DNA of 64,000 bases from Terebella lapidaria. Taxonomy: Eukaryota > Annelida > Polychaeta > Terebellida > Terebellidae. The DNA is taken from NCBI GenBank assembly GCA_949152475.1, contig OX424570.1, positions 5,258,181 to 5,322,180 on the forward strand, written 5' to 3'. Of the stretch, positions 57,501 to 64,000 are shown piece by piece (position 1 is the stretch's first letter; each line of letters begins with the position of its first letter). Both the position numbers and the translations under genes were made by a program. The notes beneath the pieces are model-generated. The model was given only the letters and a program-made list of their open reading frames with translations. It was not told the origin of the DNA and did not search any database.

Positions 57501-57661
57501 TTTGCAGGCTTCCCGAAGTCAGTAACAGCTTAGAGTTTTTGATCGAGGACACAATCGGAAATATTTTAGACGAGGCGTTTGCTGGAGACTTCAACATTAC
57601 AGCGCGACCACGATTGATCGCGTTACTGCCGCGGTCTCGTAGTGGAAGCCAACAGAAGTAA
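25733..57661 (+). CDS. CFAP65: CFAP65 (CCDC108), cilia- and flagella-associated protein 65, complete gene
   Basis: 38 coding exons join without a frame break to 5490 nt (1829 aa plus stop; human protein about 1925 aa). The product is an axonemal protein with repeated ASH/MSP-type beta domains, associated in other species with the central apparatus and needed for sperm flagella and motile cilia. Diagnostic blocks: [17 protein letters not shown] at the N-terminus, [112 protein letters not shown]...QIYELYNGG, and [12 protein letters not shown] at the end. Start: ATG 25733 in good context (gaagccATGc). All donors are GT and acceptors AG; exons 17 and 21 use the weak donor GTTCGT. The first intron is 162 bp; the largest introns contain transposons. 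The gene converges with FLII. Confidence 0.95.
27583..28717. mobile_element. MITE with GGTTACCGGAC ends and nuclear-receptor-like tandem core (family B)
   Basis: Inverted ends GGTTACCGGAC (27583-27593) and GTCCGGTAACC (28707-28717). The interior from about 28020 is made of imperfect units of about 120-130 bp containing 'aatcaattgtggacatat', 'tgaatattctcgtgacctt' and 'tttgacctca..ttcaaggtca'. The left part has 'gtcgtccgtcgtcggcgccg'. The same ends or core recur at 42685-42800, 51166-52745 and 63177. Confidence 0.75.
28739..30422. mobile_element. MITE with exact 147 bp tandem core (family A)
   Basis: Imperfect inverted ends (AAGGCATTTCGG at 28754, CCGAAATGCC at 30382, then 'gacgtctagttt'). The core unit 'tatctcggaaacggtgcg', with 'gagcgaaacggacgttattt' and 'gactcgtcgcactagacaaa', repeats at 29479, 29626, 29773, 29920, 30067 and 30214, every interval being 147 bp. 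A 22-base T-rich run sits at 28795-28820. Copies or pieces occur at 40138-40345 and 63064-63955. Confidence 0.8.
30867..35704 (+). repeat. Minisatellite of 50/52 bp units ending at the exon 8 splice acceptor
   Basis: About 95 near-identical units that begin GTTACCTCCAGTCCTACAGG and end either CACTGACAG (50 bp) or CACTATGACAG (52 bp). The two length variants alternate irregularly. Rare substitutions are 'tccaacagg', 'actgaccct', 'cagaacc', 'ttactgac' and 'tacatcc'. The last unit ends 'cattatgacag', which is the acceptor of exon 8 (35705). Every unit boundary reads AG|GT. Units are not multiples of 3, so the array is not coding. Confidence 0.97.
36830..40110 (+). pseudogene. DIRS-like tyrosine-recombinase retrotransposon relic
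   Basis: Inside CFAP65 intron 10. Frameshifted and stop-ridden fragments follow the order of DIRS elements. A gag-like segment ([18 protein letters not shown]) lies at 36949. An RT/RNase H segment follows: [15 protein letters not shown] at 38881 and [13 protein letters not shown] at 39188. A '[12 protein letters not shown]' block lies near 39440-39475. Recombinase N-terminal segments are [19 protein letters not shown] (39681) and [15 protein letters not shown] (39922). No intact ORF remains. A 177 bp MITE is nested at 37752-37928. Confidence 0.65.
37752..37928. mobile_element. Mariner-type MITE, CAGTGGTCCCC ends
   Basis: CAGTGGTCCCCCTCAGA at the left and its complement TCTGAGGGGGACCACTG at the right, flanked by TA on both sides (37750-37751, 37929-37930). 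It is nested in the DIRS-like relic. Confidence 0.85.
40138..40345. repeat. Family A fragment
   Basis: 'gtagagcgaaaccgatgtta' and 'acaaacatgtctaaggggta', then 'aaggcatctttagaccttga' and 'gacgtctagttt' as at the right end of the 28739-30422 element. Confidence 0.75.
40584..45099 (+). CDS. CFAP65: CFAP65 exons 11-21
   Basis: Exons: 40584-40712, 40808-40873, 41217-41294, 41431-41566, 41659-41744, 43374-43500, 43584-43752, 43884-44025, 44109-44333, 44607-44765, 44934-45099. Exon 11 ([19 protein letters not shown]) and exon 16 ([16 protein letters not shown]) are strongly conserved landmarks. The end of exon 17 is the least certain junction: I chose GACGG|GTTCGT because it joins to [19 protein letters not shown] in exon 18 and matches the vertebrate spacing. 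Intron 10 (36586-40583) carries the DIRS-like relic; intron 15 (41745-43373) begins with a 40 bp minisatellite containing the exon 15 donor. Confidence 0.9.
41729..42683 (+). repeat. 40 bp minisatellite containing the exon 15 end and splice donor
   Basis: About 24 units of GTGTAGTCACCTTCAAACCG/GTACATACAACTCTGATACT. The exon 15 end and its donor (TCACCTTCAGACCG|GTACGT, junction 41744/41745) form the first unit. Reading on from the exon hits TAA after GTA CGT ACA ACT CTG. Confidence 0.95.
42685..42800. repeat. Family B right-end fragment
   Basis: 'tttccaaggtcacgggac', 'ggctaatatctaaa' and 'ttgtccggtat', then 'tagccctaatgggctaatt', parallel to 28650-28740. A further 'cgataaccttttttagccct' lies at 43247. 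Nothing else is recognised in 42800-43373. Confidence 0.65.
45172..45440. mobile_element. Foldback MITE in CFAP65 intron 21
   Basis: About 40 bp inverted repeats: 'gattttctataccaagatag' continuing 'tccactcaggccaaaac' (45182-45218) pairs with 45394-45431. The 170 bp interior is unremarkable. Confidence 0.8.
45518..50548 (+). CDS. CFAP65: CFAP65 exons 22-31
   Basis: Exons: 45518-45646, 45956-46112, 46508-46576, 48054-48261, 48347-48505, 48667-48855, 48986-49099, 49215-49373, 50197-50340, 50432-50548. Exon 22 joins exon 21 as DPL-ALVLEK, and exon 23 gives [12 protein letters not shown]. Exons 25-29 carry the best conserved region ([62 protein letters not shown]). Intron 24 (46577-48053) is a minisatellite built on the exon 24 donor. 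Confidence 0.93.
45661..45864. mobile_element. Mariner-type MITE in CFAP65 intron 22
   Basis: Ends CTGTAAAACGAATAATTTTG and an imperfect complement ending TTTTTACAG, flanked by TA on both sides. 204 bp. Confidence 0.8.
46183..46363. mobile_element. Left-truncated CAGTGGTC-family MITE
   Basis: The right end 'atagggaccactg' with a following TA and the interior 'tctgtaaagacttttttgta' match 51992-52168. The left end starts inside the repeat at 'ccctgtaagataa'. Confidence 0.7.
46553..47985 (+). repeat. 34-36 bp minisatellite containing the exon 24 end and splice donor
   Basis: About 41 units of CACAGTCGCCACCCGACAAAG/GTATTTATAACTA, with a variant linker 'cagtg'. Exon 24 ends at GACAAAG|GTATTT (46576/46577), which is the first unit. 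Continuing in frame gives CAA AGG TAT TTA TAA, a stop. Antisense ORFs (VGWRLC repeats) are products of the periodicity. Confidence 0.95.
49466..50114. mobile_element. Mariner-type MITE in CFAP65 intron 29
   Basis: 24 bp perfect inverted repeats at 49468-49491 and 50089-50112 (GTAATTATTCAATTAGTTCG...), extended by two bases with one mismatch and flanked by TA (49464-49465, 50115-50116). The interior contains 'gccacctggcg' twice (49887 and 49928), also seen in the 770 bp repeat. Confidence 0.9.
50891..51152. repeat. Two direct copies of about 130 bp
   Basis: 'gtccagtacagatttcatgg' through 'ctcaacaaggtaaagg' (50891-51019) is repeated with changes at 51026-51152. Both include 'aataagttaacattattttt'. 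The rest of 50549-50890 shows an unassigned repeat ('cttgtgaacgctctac' twice) and no gene. Confidence 0.75.
51166..52745. repeat. Family B tandem array, about 134 bp units
   Basis: 'caattgtggacatata' recurs at 51200, 51334, 51467 and 51601 (intervals 133-134 bp), with less regular copies to 52720. Units contain 'tttgacctttgacctt' and 'ttttcaaggtca'. The array is interrupted by the MITE at 51992-52168 and ends at 'gttaccggacgatcggtcc' (52731), the terminal motif of family B. Confidence 0.85.
51992..52168. mobile_element. CAGTGGTC-family MITE nested in the family B array
   Basis: Left CAGTGGTCGCTGTAAGGTAA and right TTATCTTACAGGGACCACTG are imperfect inverted repeats; TA follows the right end. 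The interior matches 46183-46363. Confidence 0.8.
53318..57661 (+). CDS. CFAP65: CFAP65 exons 32-38 and stop
   Basis: Exons: 53318-53422, 55701-55943, 56029-56231, 56314-56433, 56571-56919, 57202-57326, 57508-57661 (TAA 57659-57661). Exon 32 is a charged helical segment ([20 protein letters not shown]). Exons 33 and 36 are Ser/Pro-rich and low in conservation; exon 34 has [19 protein letters not shown]; exon 38 ends [20 protein letters not shown]. The long Glu-rich tract of the human C-terminus is absent, which accounts for much of the shorter length. Confidence 0.92.
53423..55700. other. CFAP65 intron 32: repeats, no gene
   Basis: Contains the dispersed repeat at 53617-53902. A possible element of 1.4 kb has short inverted ends 'tattaccgccga' (54109-54120) and 'tcggcggtaata' (55520-55531). 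No coding sequence is recognised; ORFs are under 140 codons and featureless. Confidence 0.5.
57405..57499 (+). repeat. Five 19 bp units forming the pyrimidine tract of exon 38
   Basis: Units of TGACATATCTCTCCACTTC type run up to 'atggtttgcag', the acceptor at 57507. The pyrimidine-rich tract itself is thus a small tandem array. Confidence 0.85.
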
Positions 57662-57810
57662 CATAATTCAACAACTGACACTGTCATAATGTTCCCCTCA
57701 TTTTCTGGTTTAAATTTAAGTTTGTTACTCCGAAGCAATTCTGTTTTGTATCATTTTTTTGCATGTTTTGTTGTGTAAATGCCAGGAAAATTTATTTAAT
57801 ATGCTGAAAA

Positions 57811-57816
57811 AATAAA
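57811..57816 (+). terminator. CFAP65: CFAP65 polyadenylation signal
   Basis: AATAAA 150 nt after the CFAP65 stop codon, in an AT-rich stretch. Confidence 0.6.
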
Positions 57817-58140
57817 AGTTACACAGTCATTAAGAAAGCATACTCTGTGATAAATGGATGCATCATTTACTGAAAATAAATGTGAAATAGTTGATACTGC
57901 TCAAAATTTACAGCACAATTTCTTTGAGCAGTATCAACTATGATTGTTTTGTGTATAAAATCGCTGTGAATACAGAATCCCAAGTGTATTTTATATGTAC
58001 AGTAATTTATGATGCATGGTTCACAACTGTAGGTTTCTGTATACACTAAAATAATAATAAAAAGAAAACCAGTATTGTGTTCTGTATTTCAGTGTGATCA
58101 AATAATCTATCTTTAGTATTGTACATGTATTTACCAACAT

Positions 58141-58625
58141 CTGAGAAATGTTGAATGCATACCTGCCAGCAAATACCGCTCAAGTAATTAGTGAAATGTT
58201 GAATGCATACCTGCCAGCAAATACTGCTCAAGTAATTAGTGAAATGTTGAATGTATACCTGCCAGCAAATACCGCTCAAGTAATTAGTGAAATGTTGAAT
58301 GCATACCTGCCAGCAAATACCGCTCAAGTAATTAGTGAAATGCTGAATGCATACCTGCCAGCAAATACCGCTCAAGTAATTAGTGAAATGTTGAAGGCAT
58401 ACCTGCCAGCAAATACCGCTCAAGTAATTAGTGAAATGTTGAATGCATACCTGCCAGCAAATACCGCTCAAGTAATTAGTGAAATGTTGAATGCATACCT
58501 GCCAGCGAATACCGCTCAAGTAATTAGTGAAATGCTGAATGCATACCTGCCAGCAAATACCGCTCAAGTAATTAGTGAAATGTTGAATGCATATCTGCCA
58601 GCAAATACCACTCAAGTAATTAGTG
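58141..58625. repeat. 48 bp minisatellite between the two genes
   Basis: About 10 units of GTGAAATGTTGAATGCATAC/CTGCCAGCAAATACCGCTCA/AGTAATTA. Because 48 is a multiple of 3, both strands stay open (169 and 189 codons); these are artefacts. On the minus strand each unit contains CTGGCAG|GTATGC, a good donor-like sequence, but no recognised exon adjoins. Confidence 0.95.
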
Positions 58626-58643
58626 ACGAAGTGTTGTCATATA

Positions 58644-58649
58644 TTTATT
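58644..58649 (-). terminator. FLII: FLII polyadenylation signal
   Basis: TTTATT on the plus strand, AATAAA on the minus strand, about 240 nt past the FLII stop and just before the 48 bp array. Confidence 0.5.
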
Positions 58650-58889
58650 ACAAATAATTCATAAACATGATAAATACATATAAATGAATATGATGTACAA
58701 TAGCATCACACAGTCTCAATAGAAAATCACTGAATTCTCACACTGACTGCACACCAAAGCTTCCAAGATCTCCTTTGATAAAAAGATCTGCAATAATTTT
58801 GAAAATGCAGGAAAGTTCCTCTCAAAATGCCAGGAAGGCTAGAATTTCACCAGCACAAGTGAAGTTAGGGACGGTGCCTTCGAGCAGAC

Positions 58890-61800
58890 CTATTGGAGGG
58901 CCTGCCTGTGCTTGCCCCAGCCGTGGAAGCACTTGGTGAAGTTCTTGGTTTCCTTGTTTTTGAGAGCAAGGACAAGTTTACGTTCTCGGTCTGGCTGTTT
59001 GTTCCTCAGGTGCTGAATGTAGACCTGTAAGCAGAGAAAACCCTACGGTTCAAAGTCCAAACCCACACTATGTGTACAACTCCAAGATTGAACATAAGTT
59101 ACCATGTCTACAAATTTCACCCAATTTTACTAACCTGTACACTTTTGAAGGCCAATTTGATCTCAACGTCACTGGTTTTTTTACCAATCCACAAATAGAC
59201 TTGTTGTCCATTGTCCAAGATCATAACATCGTCATCTGCCAAATCATCCTGGAATAGCCCGTAAATTTCCAATAATTTAGACATTCTCAAACAAAGCTGA
59301 GAGGACACAAAAACAACAGATACTAATCCTGCTTTTCTCATATATGCAGATGAAGAAACATCTGAACATAATCCCAAGAGATCTCGCAAAACTTTCAAGA
59401 CCACTGATATGTTACCAGAGTTTTTGTGTCAATGTTTACCTGGCAGAAATCCAAGCACTTCTCGGACACGGTGAAGTAACCTTTCTCATTAGAGCAGCGA
59501 AACAGCCGAGTGTAATTCATGTACTCCGCGTGCTAAAAACAACAATTCAATCTCTCACAACTCAGACCAGTCGAAGATAGACTATTCAAGCATGAGTTTT
59601 CACTCCCGATTTATTCAAGTGCCATCAAAGCATTCATCAAAGAAACACACCTGATCGTATTTCTTTTTTCCTCCAAGACCAAGCCACCAGCTCGTGGGTT
59701 CCTCACCCTCATTGATGATCTGTACAGAATAGTTCTCCTGCAACAGTACAAGGCAAGGTCTAGCTTTCAAATCCACTACCACGTCACTGTGTGTATGGGG
59801 GAGGTGGGAGTGGGGGGGGGGGGGGATGAAGACAGCATGCTGCTGCGTCCAGAGACTCACCGAGAACAGATGCTCCGCAATCTCCTCCGTGATGCGTCCC
59901 TCCTCCGGCTTGGCGCGACTGCCGATCCACACGTACACCACGCCATGATACTCGCTCATGTCAAACGGCACCTTCAGCATGTAACTGCAACACAGAGTCA
60001 CTGCCACTCAACATTGCTGACTTGTGGGTTACCATCCAAAACGTGATTGGACTGACAGGGAACTCACCAGAACTGTGAGTTGAGGAGGGACGAGTCGGCA
60101 TTCTGGAGCTGTACACATCGTGTGAACAGCGGACTATTGTTGGCACGGACGTGATACAACTCCACACGCTTAGAGTCTCGGGCTTCGGTTGACTTCCGAT
60201 CTCCCAAACAAATCACAAACTTCTTCTTGAAGTGTGACAGGAATTTGATGTTCTCTTGTTGCTGTGAAAAACAGGACATGATTGAGCATGATTCAGTCAC
60301 AACTTTCCCAATTGTAGTTCTATTCTCCAGGCAAGATTTCTACATCTGAGTTTCATCCTCATTTCAGAACAATAATTCAGCTGTAGATGTTGCCATCGTT
60401 ACTGACTACTTATCACCATGGTTACAAACTCACCTGATGCATCCTGACCACTTCCAGTTTGTCACCAAACAGCGACTCAAATTTTTTCTGTAAACTGTGA
60501 ATAAAACATACTGATCCTGTACATCATGACATGTAACAGACAAGAATTTTTAATAAACCGTTATTTTGTTAGTCAAACGATGTGTACATGTAATATTAGT
60601 TGCACAATACGATCTAATGTGAACCGAACCGAGGATATTAAACACTCGATTCATGAATAAGAACATTCTAGAACCATGAGAACTTGCCTAACAGTAAAGG
60701 TCAGCCAGACATCTAGAACTTACCTGAAGGTGAAGTCAGCCAGACATCCAGAACTTACCTAAAGGTAAAGTCAGCCAGACATCCAGGACTTACCTGAAGG
60801 TAAAGGTCAGCCAGACATCTAGAACTTACTTAAAGGTGAAGGTCAGCCAGACATCCAGAACTTACCTAAAGATAAAGGTCAGCCAGACATCCAGAACTTA
60901 CCTAAAGGTAAAGGTCAGCCAGACATCTAGAACTTACCTAAAGGTGAAGGTCAGCCAGACATCCAGAACTTACCTAAAAGTAAAGGTCAGCCAGACATCC
61001 AGAACTTACCTAAAGGTAAAGGTCAGTCAGACATCCAGAACTTACCTAAAGGTAAAGGTCAGCCAGACATCTAGAACTTACCTAAAGGTGAAGGTCAGCC
61101 AGACATCTAGAACTCACCTAAATGTGAAGGTCAGCCAGACATCTAGAACTTACCTAAAGGTGAAGGTCAGCCAGACATCTAGAACTTACCTAAAGGTGAA
61201 GGTCAGCCAGACATCTAGAACTTACCTAAAGGTGAAGGTCAGCCAGACATCTAGAACTTACCTAAAGGTGAAGGTCAGCCAGACATCTAGAACTCCCCTA
61301 AATGTGAAGGTCAGCCAGACATCTAGAACTTACCTAAATGTGAAGGTCAGCCAGACGTCTAGAACTCCCCTAAATGTGAAGGTCAGCCAGACATCTAGAA
61401 CTTACCTAAAGGTGAAGGTCAGCCAGACATCTAGAACTTACCTAAAGGTGAAGGTCAGCCAGACATCCAGAACTCACCTAAAGGTGAAGGTCAGCCAGCC
61501 CATGTTTCCGGCCTCTCTGCCCTGCCAGAAATACACGACACACTTGTAGTCGTCCTCGCCCAAGTTGTCCTCTTCACTCTCTGATGCGCCGGAATTTTCT
61601 TCCGCGTCCTCCGGGAGATCAGGAGTGGCCCAGTACCGGCACAGGAAAACGTAACAGTCCCCACTGTGAAATGTCCCTGTGTCAAATATAAGTACCCATG
61701 GTAACCAGCTGCACTGTGAAACATGCGCATAATATAAGCAGACAACCATAGTGAAACTTATCCGCATAATATCTGGACATGGAACTGTTTGAATCAAACA

Positions 61801-62987
61801 GCAACCTAGCATTTTAGCACCTACCCAATTCATCTTCTGGAAGGCGCACGAATTTCTTGCCCTCGAGAACAAAAGACTCCATCCCATCAAGGTCCTCATT
61901 CCACTCCTCAATCATCTGGTCCTGTCAGAGAAAGCCAGGGTGACAACAATGAACAATACTTCTCTAGTCTACAAACAGTGACATGGCAAACAATGCGGCA
62001 CTGCTTACCGCTTCCTCCTCAGACATCGGTTGTTGTCGAGGCATGAAGAGAGCCGACAAGTCTGTCTTGATCTGGTCCTTCTCCATGATCACCTGTAAAC
62101 ACAGAGTTCTGTTCGGTCAGTCACACTATCACGGCCCTTATAAAGAGTATATAGGTCATTGTAAGGCGTTACTTGACCTTCAAATCAACTCCACGTTTGG
62201 CGACAGACTCTGACGTCCGTGTGTAGTCGACAGGAATGATATCGTCCCAGCCCCTAAACTTCATCTTGTAGATCTGTGGCTCTGACCTAAAACAAATGCA
62301 GATCTTGCACCAGCCTATACATCGATGTCTGTCAACTTACACTACAAACAGGGTGGTGAACTTAGCTTTCCAGAAAAGTTTGTAACTGAATAGTGTGGTG
62401 AACATACACTTCCAATAATGTTTATGAACCTAAACCCATCCAGACAGGTTGATAAATCTAACCTTCCAAATAGAATTGAACCCACCTTTCTAGACAGGTT
62501 TACGAACCTAAAATTCCATATAGGTTTTTGAAACTACCCTTCCAGGCAGGTTAATAAACCTACCCTTCCAGACAGCGCGTGACGGCTGCGTAGTCCGGAC
62601 GTCGGAGCATCGCGCTGATCTCCTGTGACAGTTTGAGGGCGGCCGCCCGCACGAGACGGGACGACTTTCGACCAATCCTGAAAACATCACAGCTTGTCAC
62701 ATACTGGCTTCTGATCTGTCACATCCGAATAGCGAGTGTGCCAGGAATTTTTTTGACAATACGACAAAGGTTACTTGTAGGGTCACGACCACTATAACAG
62801 GTCACATGAACAATTATTTCAGCCCATACAGTTGGCAGTGATAGCCACTGGATACAGAAACTACAATGACATTGCACAATCATTCTCAGTTGATCTCACC
62901 ACACAAATACATCTGCATAGCAATCTAGAATGTAGACATCCTTTGTGTTGAGTAGTTTCTGGCTGAGACCATTCTGTGGAATATCAA
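58890..62987 (-). CDS. FLII: FLII, protein flightless-1 homolog, C-terminal 13 exons (partial)
   Basis: Exons from 5' to 3': 62900-62987, 62564-62677, 62178-62286, 62009-62092, 61825-61921, 61478-61676, 60434-60494, 60068-60261, 59861-59984, 59651-59737, 59440-59532, 59135-59248, 58890-59024 (TAG 58890-58892). Joined in frame they give about 498 residues, the last 40% of a protein usually near 1270 aa. Visible: the end of gelsolin repeat 3 ([20 protein letters not shown]), a linker ([18 protein letters not shown]), repeat 4 (CYVFLCRYW, acidic insert [30 protein letters not shown]), repeat 5 ([18 protein letters not shown]) and repeat 6 ([34 protein letters not shown]). FLII binds actin and acts in cytoskeletal and nuclear-receptor coactivator roles. 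The N-terminal leucine-rich repeats lie beyond 64000. Two introns carry junction-spanning minisatellites. Confidence 0.95.
60681..61496 (-). repeat. 36 bp minisatellite containing the FLII exon end and splice donor
   Basis: About 22 units. On the minus strand each reads TGACCTTCACCTTTAG|GTAAGTTCTAGATGTCTGGC. The first unit is the true end of the exon 61478-61676 (TTTAG|GTGAGT). Most units therefore have a consensus 5' splice site, several better (GTAAGT) than the real one (GTGAGT). Read-through in frame hits TGA at once. The plus-strand 237-codon ORF is a periodicity artefact. Confidence 0.95.
62351..62577 (-). repeat. Decayed 26-28 bp array at another FLII splice donor
   Basis: On the minus strand, diverged units of CTGTCTGGAAGG|GTAGGTTTATAAAC follow the donor of exon 62564-62677 (GGAAGG|GTAGGT). 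About eight units are recognisable; the distal ones are the most degenerate. Confidence 0.75.
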
Positions 62988-63063
62988 CTGAAACAAGAAC
63001 ATTACAAGGTTGAACTTCACCCCACAAAGTAACTTGATTTTTTCCCCCCTTTATATTCTTCTG

Positions 63064-63955
63064 CTGTTTGGGTTTACAGATGATAACTTGAGTTTGCCTT
63101 GATCATTGTTGATGTATCTTTGTTAAATTTTCACCACTGGTCAAAATTATTTATGTCAAAGAACCCTATTGTTTTCAGGTTACCGGACCTATGGTCTGAT
63201 AACCTGTTGTCGTGGCGTTGCGTCCGTCCGGATGTGCGAACGAGTGTCCGTCCGTCTGATTCATCATTCAGGCTTCCTGCATATCTCAGAAATAGTTCGT
63301 CATAGAGCGAAAAGGGAGTCATTTTTGCACTAGTCACCCTAGACAAACGTAATCAAAGGTTAGCCTTTGAACTTGATCTTGAATATTTTCGCTGAGTAAG
63401 CACTTTTCATTTTCATCAATATCTCAGAAAAGGTGTGTCGTAGATGTTACTTTCGAACGTGTTTTATGGGTATTAGAGATGACCTTTGACACTGATTTAA
63501 AATTTTTTCACTGAGTCGGCATTTTTCTTTTTCATCGATATCTCGGAAACGGTGCATCGTAGAGCGAAACGGGTGTTATTTTCAGACTCGTCGCCCTTGA
63601 CTATTATGTTTTAGGGGTATGTTAGGTAGTTATTTTTGACGAGTCAACAATTTTCATTCCCACTCATATCTCAGAAACGATCCATCGTAGAGCAACACGG
63701 GAAGTTATTTTTGGACTCAACGCCATAGTCAAACATGTCTTGGGGGTTTAGTTGGGTGGACTTGGCTATGGGCCAAACTTTTCATGCTGAGTCAGCATTT
63801 TTTATTTCAGTTGATATTTCGGAATCGGTGTGTCATTGAGTAGAGAGGACGTTATTTTTTACTCAGTGCCCCAAACTGATTATTTTTGCTGAGTCGCCAT
63901 CTAAATCTATGCCAGTCTTAGTGGAACAGACTCTGAAGTTTGACATCTAGTTTGT
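63064..63955. repeat. Family A copy with family B end inserted
   Basis: Begins 'gatgataacttgagtttgcc' like 28850, passes into the family B end 'ggttaccggacctatgg' at 63179, then returns to family A core units ('atatctcggaaacggtgc' at 63539) and ends 'gacatctagttt'. It lies within the FLII intron upstream of exon 62900-62987. Nothing recognisable follows to 64000. Confidence 0.7.
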
Positions 63956-64000
63956 GTCGGCAAAGCGTTGCTTTTCAGGGTTTTATTGAAGATTTTCCGA

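Noticed and set aside
58046-58657. ORFs on both strands (169 and 189 codons)
   Set aside because: Both arise from the 48 bp minisatellite, whose period is a multiple of three.
60836-61549. Plus-strand 237-codon ORF ([10 protein letters not shown] repeats)
   Set aside because: Product of a 36 bp array with a period divisible by three, antisense to FLII; no conserved sequence outside the repeat.

Overview
The window looks like genomic DNA of a marine invertebrate animal: two intron-rich, conserved metazoan genes, introns packed with minisatellites and MITE-like repeats, and several metazoan transposon classes (Gypsy, DIRS, Helitron, hAT, mariner-like MITEs). The minisatellites whose repeat unit straddles an exon-intron boundary resemble, from memory, amphioxus (Branchiostoma) minisatellites called mirages. 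A cephalochordate is therefore my best guess, but it is inference.

Layout. Positions 1-6552 hold repeats: a solo LTR with a duplicated promoter block (319-1193), a 4 kb element with 600 bp inverted arms around a decayed Helitron-type Rep/PIF1 helicase (1541-5516), a 200-base assembly gap (5557-5756) and an unclassified stretch. Positions 6553-20546 are one 14 kb Ty3/Gypsy LTR retrotransposon, apparently intact: 735 bp LTRs differing at about 4 positions, a tRNA-His-type primer-binding site, gag, a GGGAAAC -1 frameshift site directly before the gag stop, pol (PR-RT-RH-IN), a second polypurine tract after pol, and a large unrecognised third ORF (1148 aa) with two C2H2-like fingers and a coiled coil. 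Positions 20547-24615 hold a minisatellite, an exact 770 bp tandem duplication, a related LTR fragment and a deleted hAT transposon.

Positions 25733-57661 (+) carry a complete CFAP65 (CCDC108) gene, a ciliary axoneme protein. I could place 38 coding exons that join in frame to 5490 nt (1829 aa). Its introns hold a 4.8 kb minisatellite, a DIRS-like relic, two families of tandem-repeat MITEs, and further minisatellites. Positions 62987-58890 (-) carry the last 13 coding exons (about 498 aa) of flightless-1 (FLII), an actin-binding gelsolin-family protein; its N-terminal part lies beyond the right edge. The two genes converge, with stop codons 1.2 kb apart.

The most notable signals are (1) at least six splice junctions in the two genes at which the junction or its flank has been amplified into a minisatellite, and (2) the Gypsy element with an extra zinc-finger ORF and an internal copy of its polypurine tract. 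Exon coordinates come from reading splice sites and frames by eye; family calls come from recognising conserved motifs, not from database searches.
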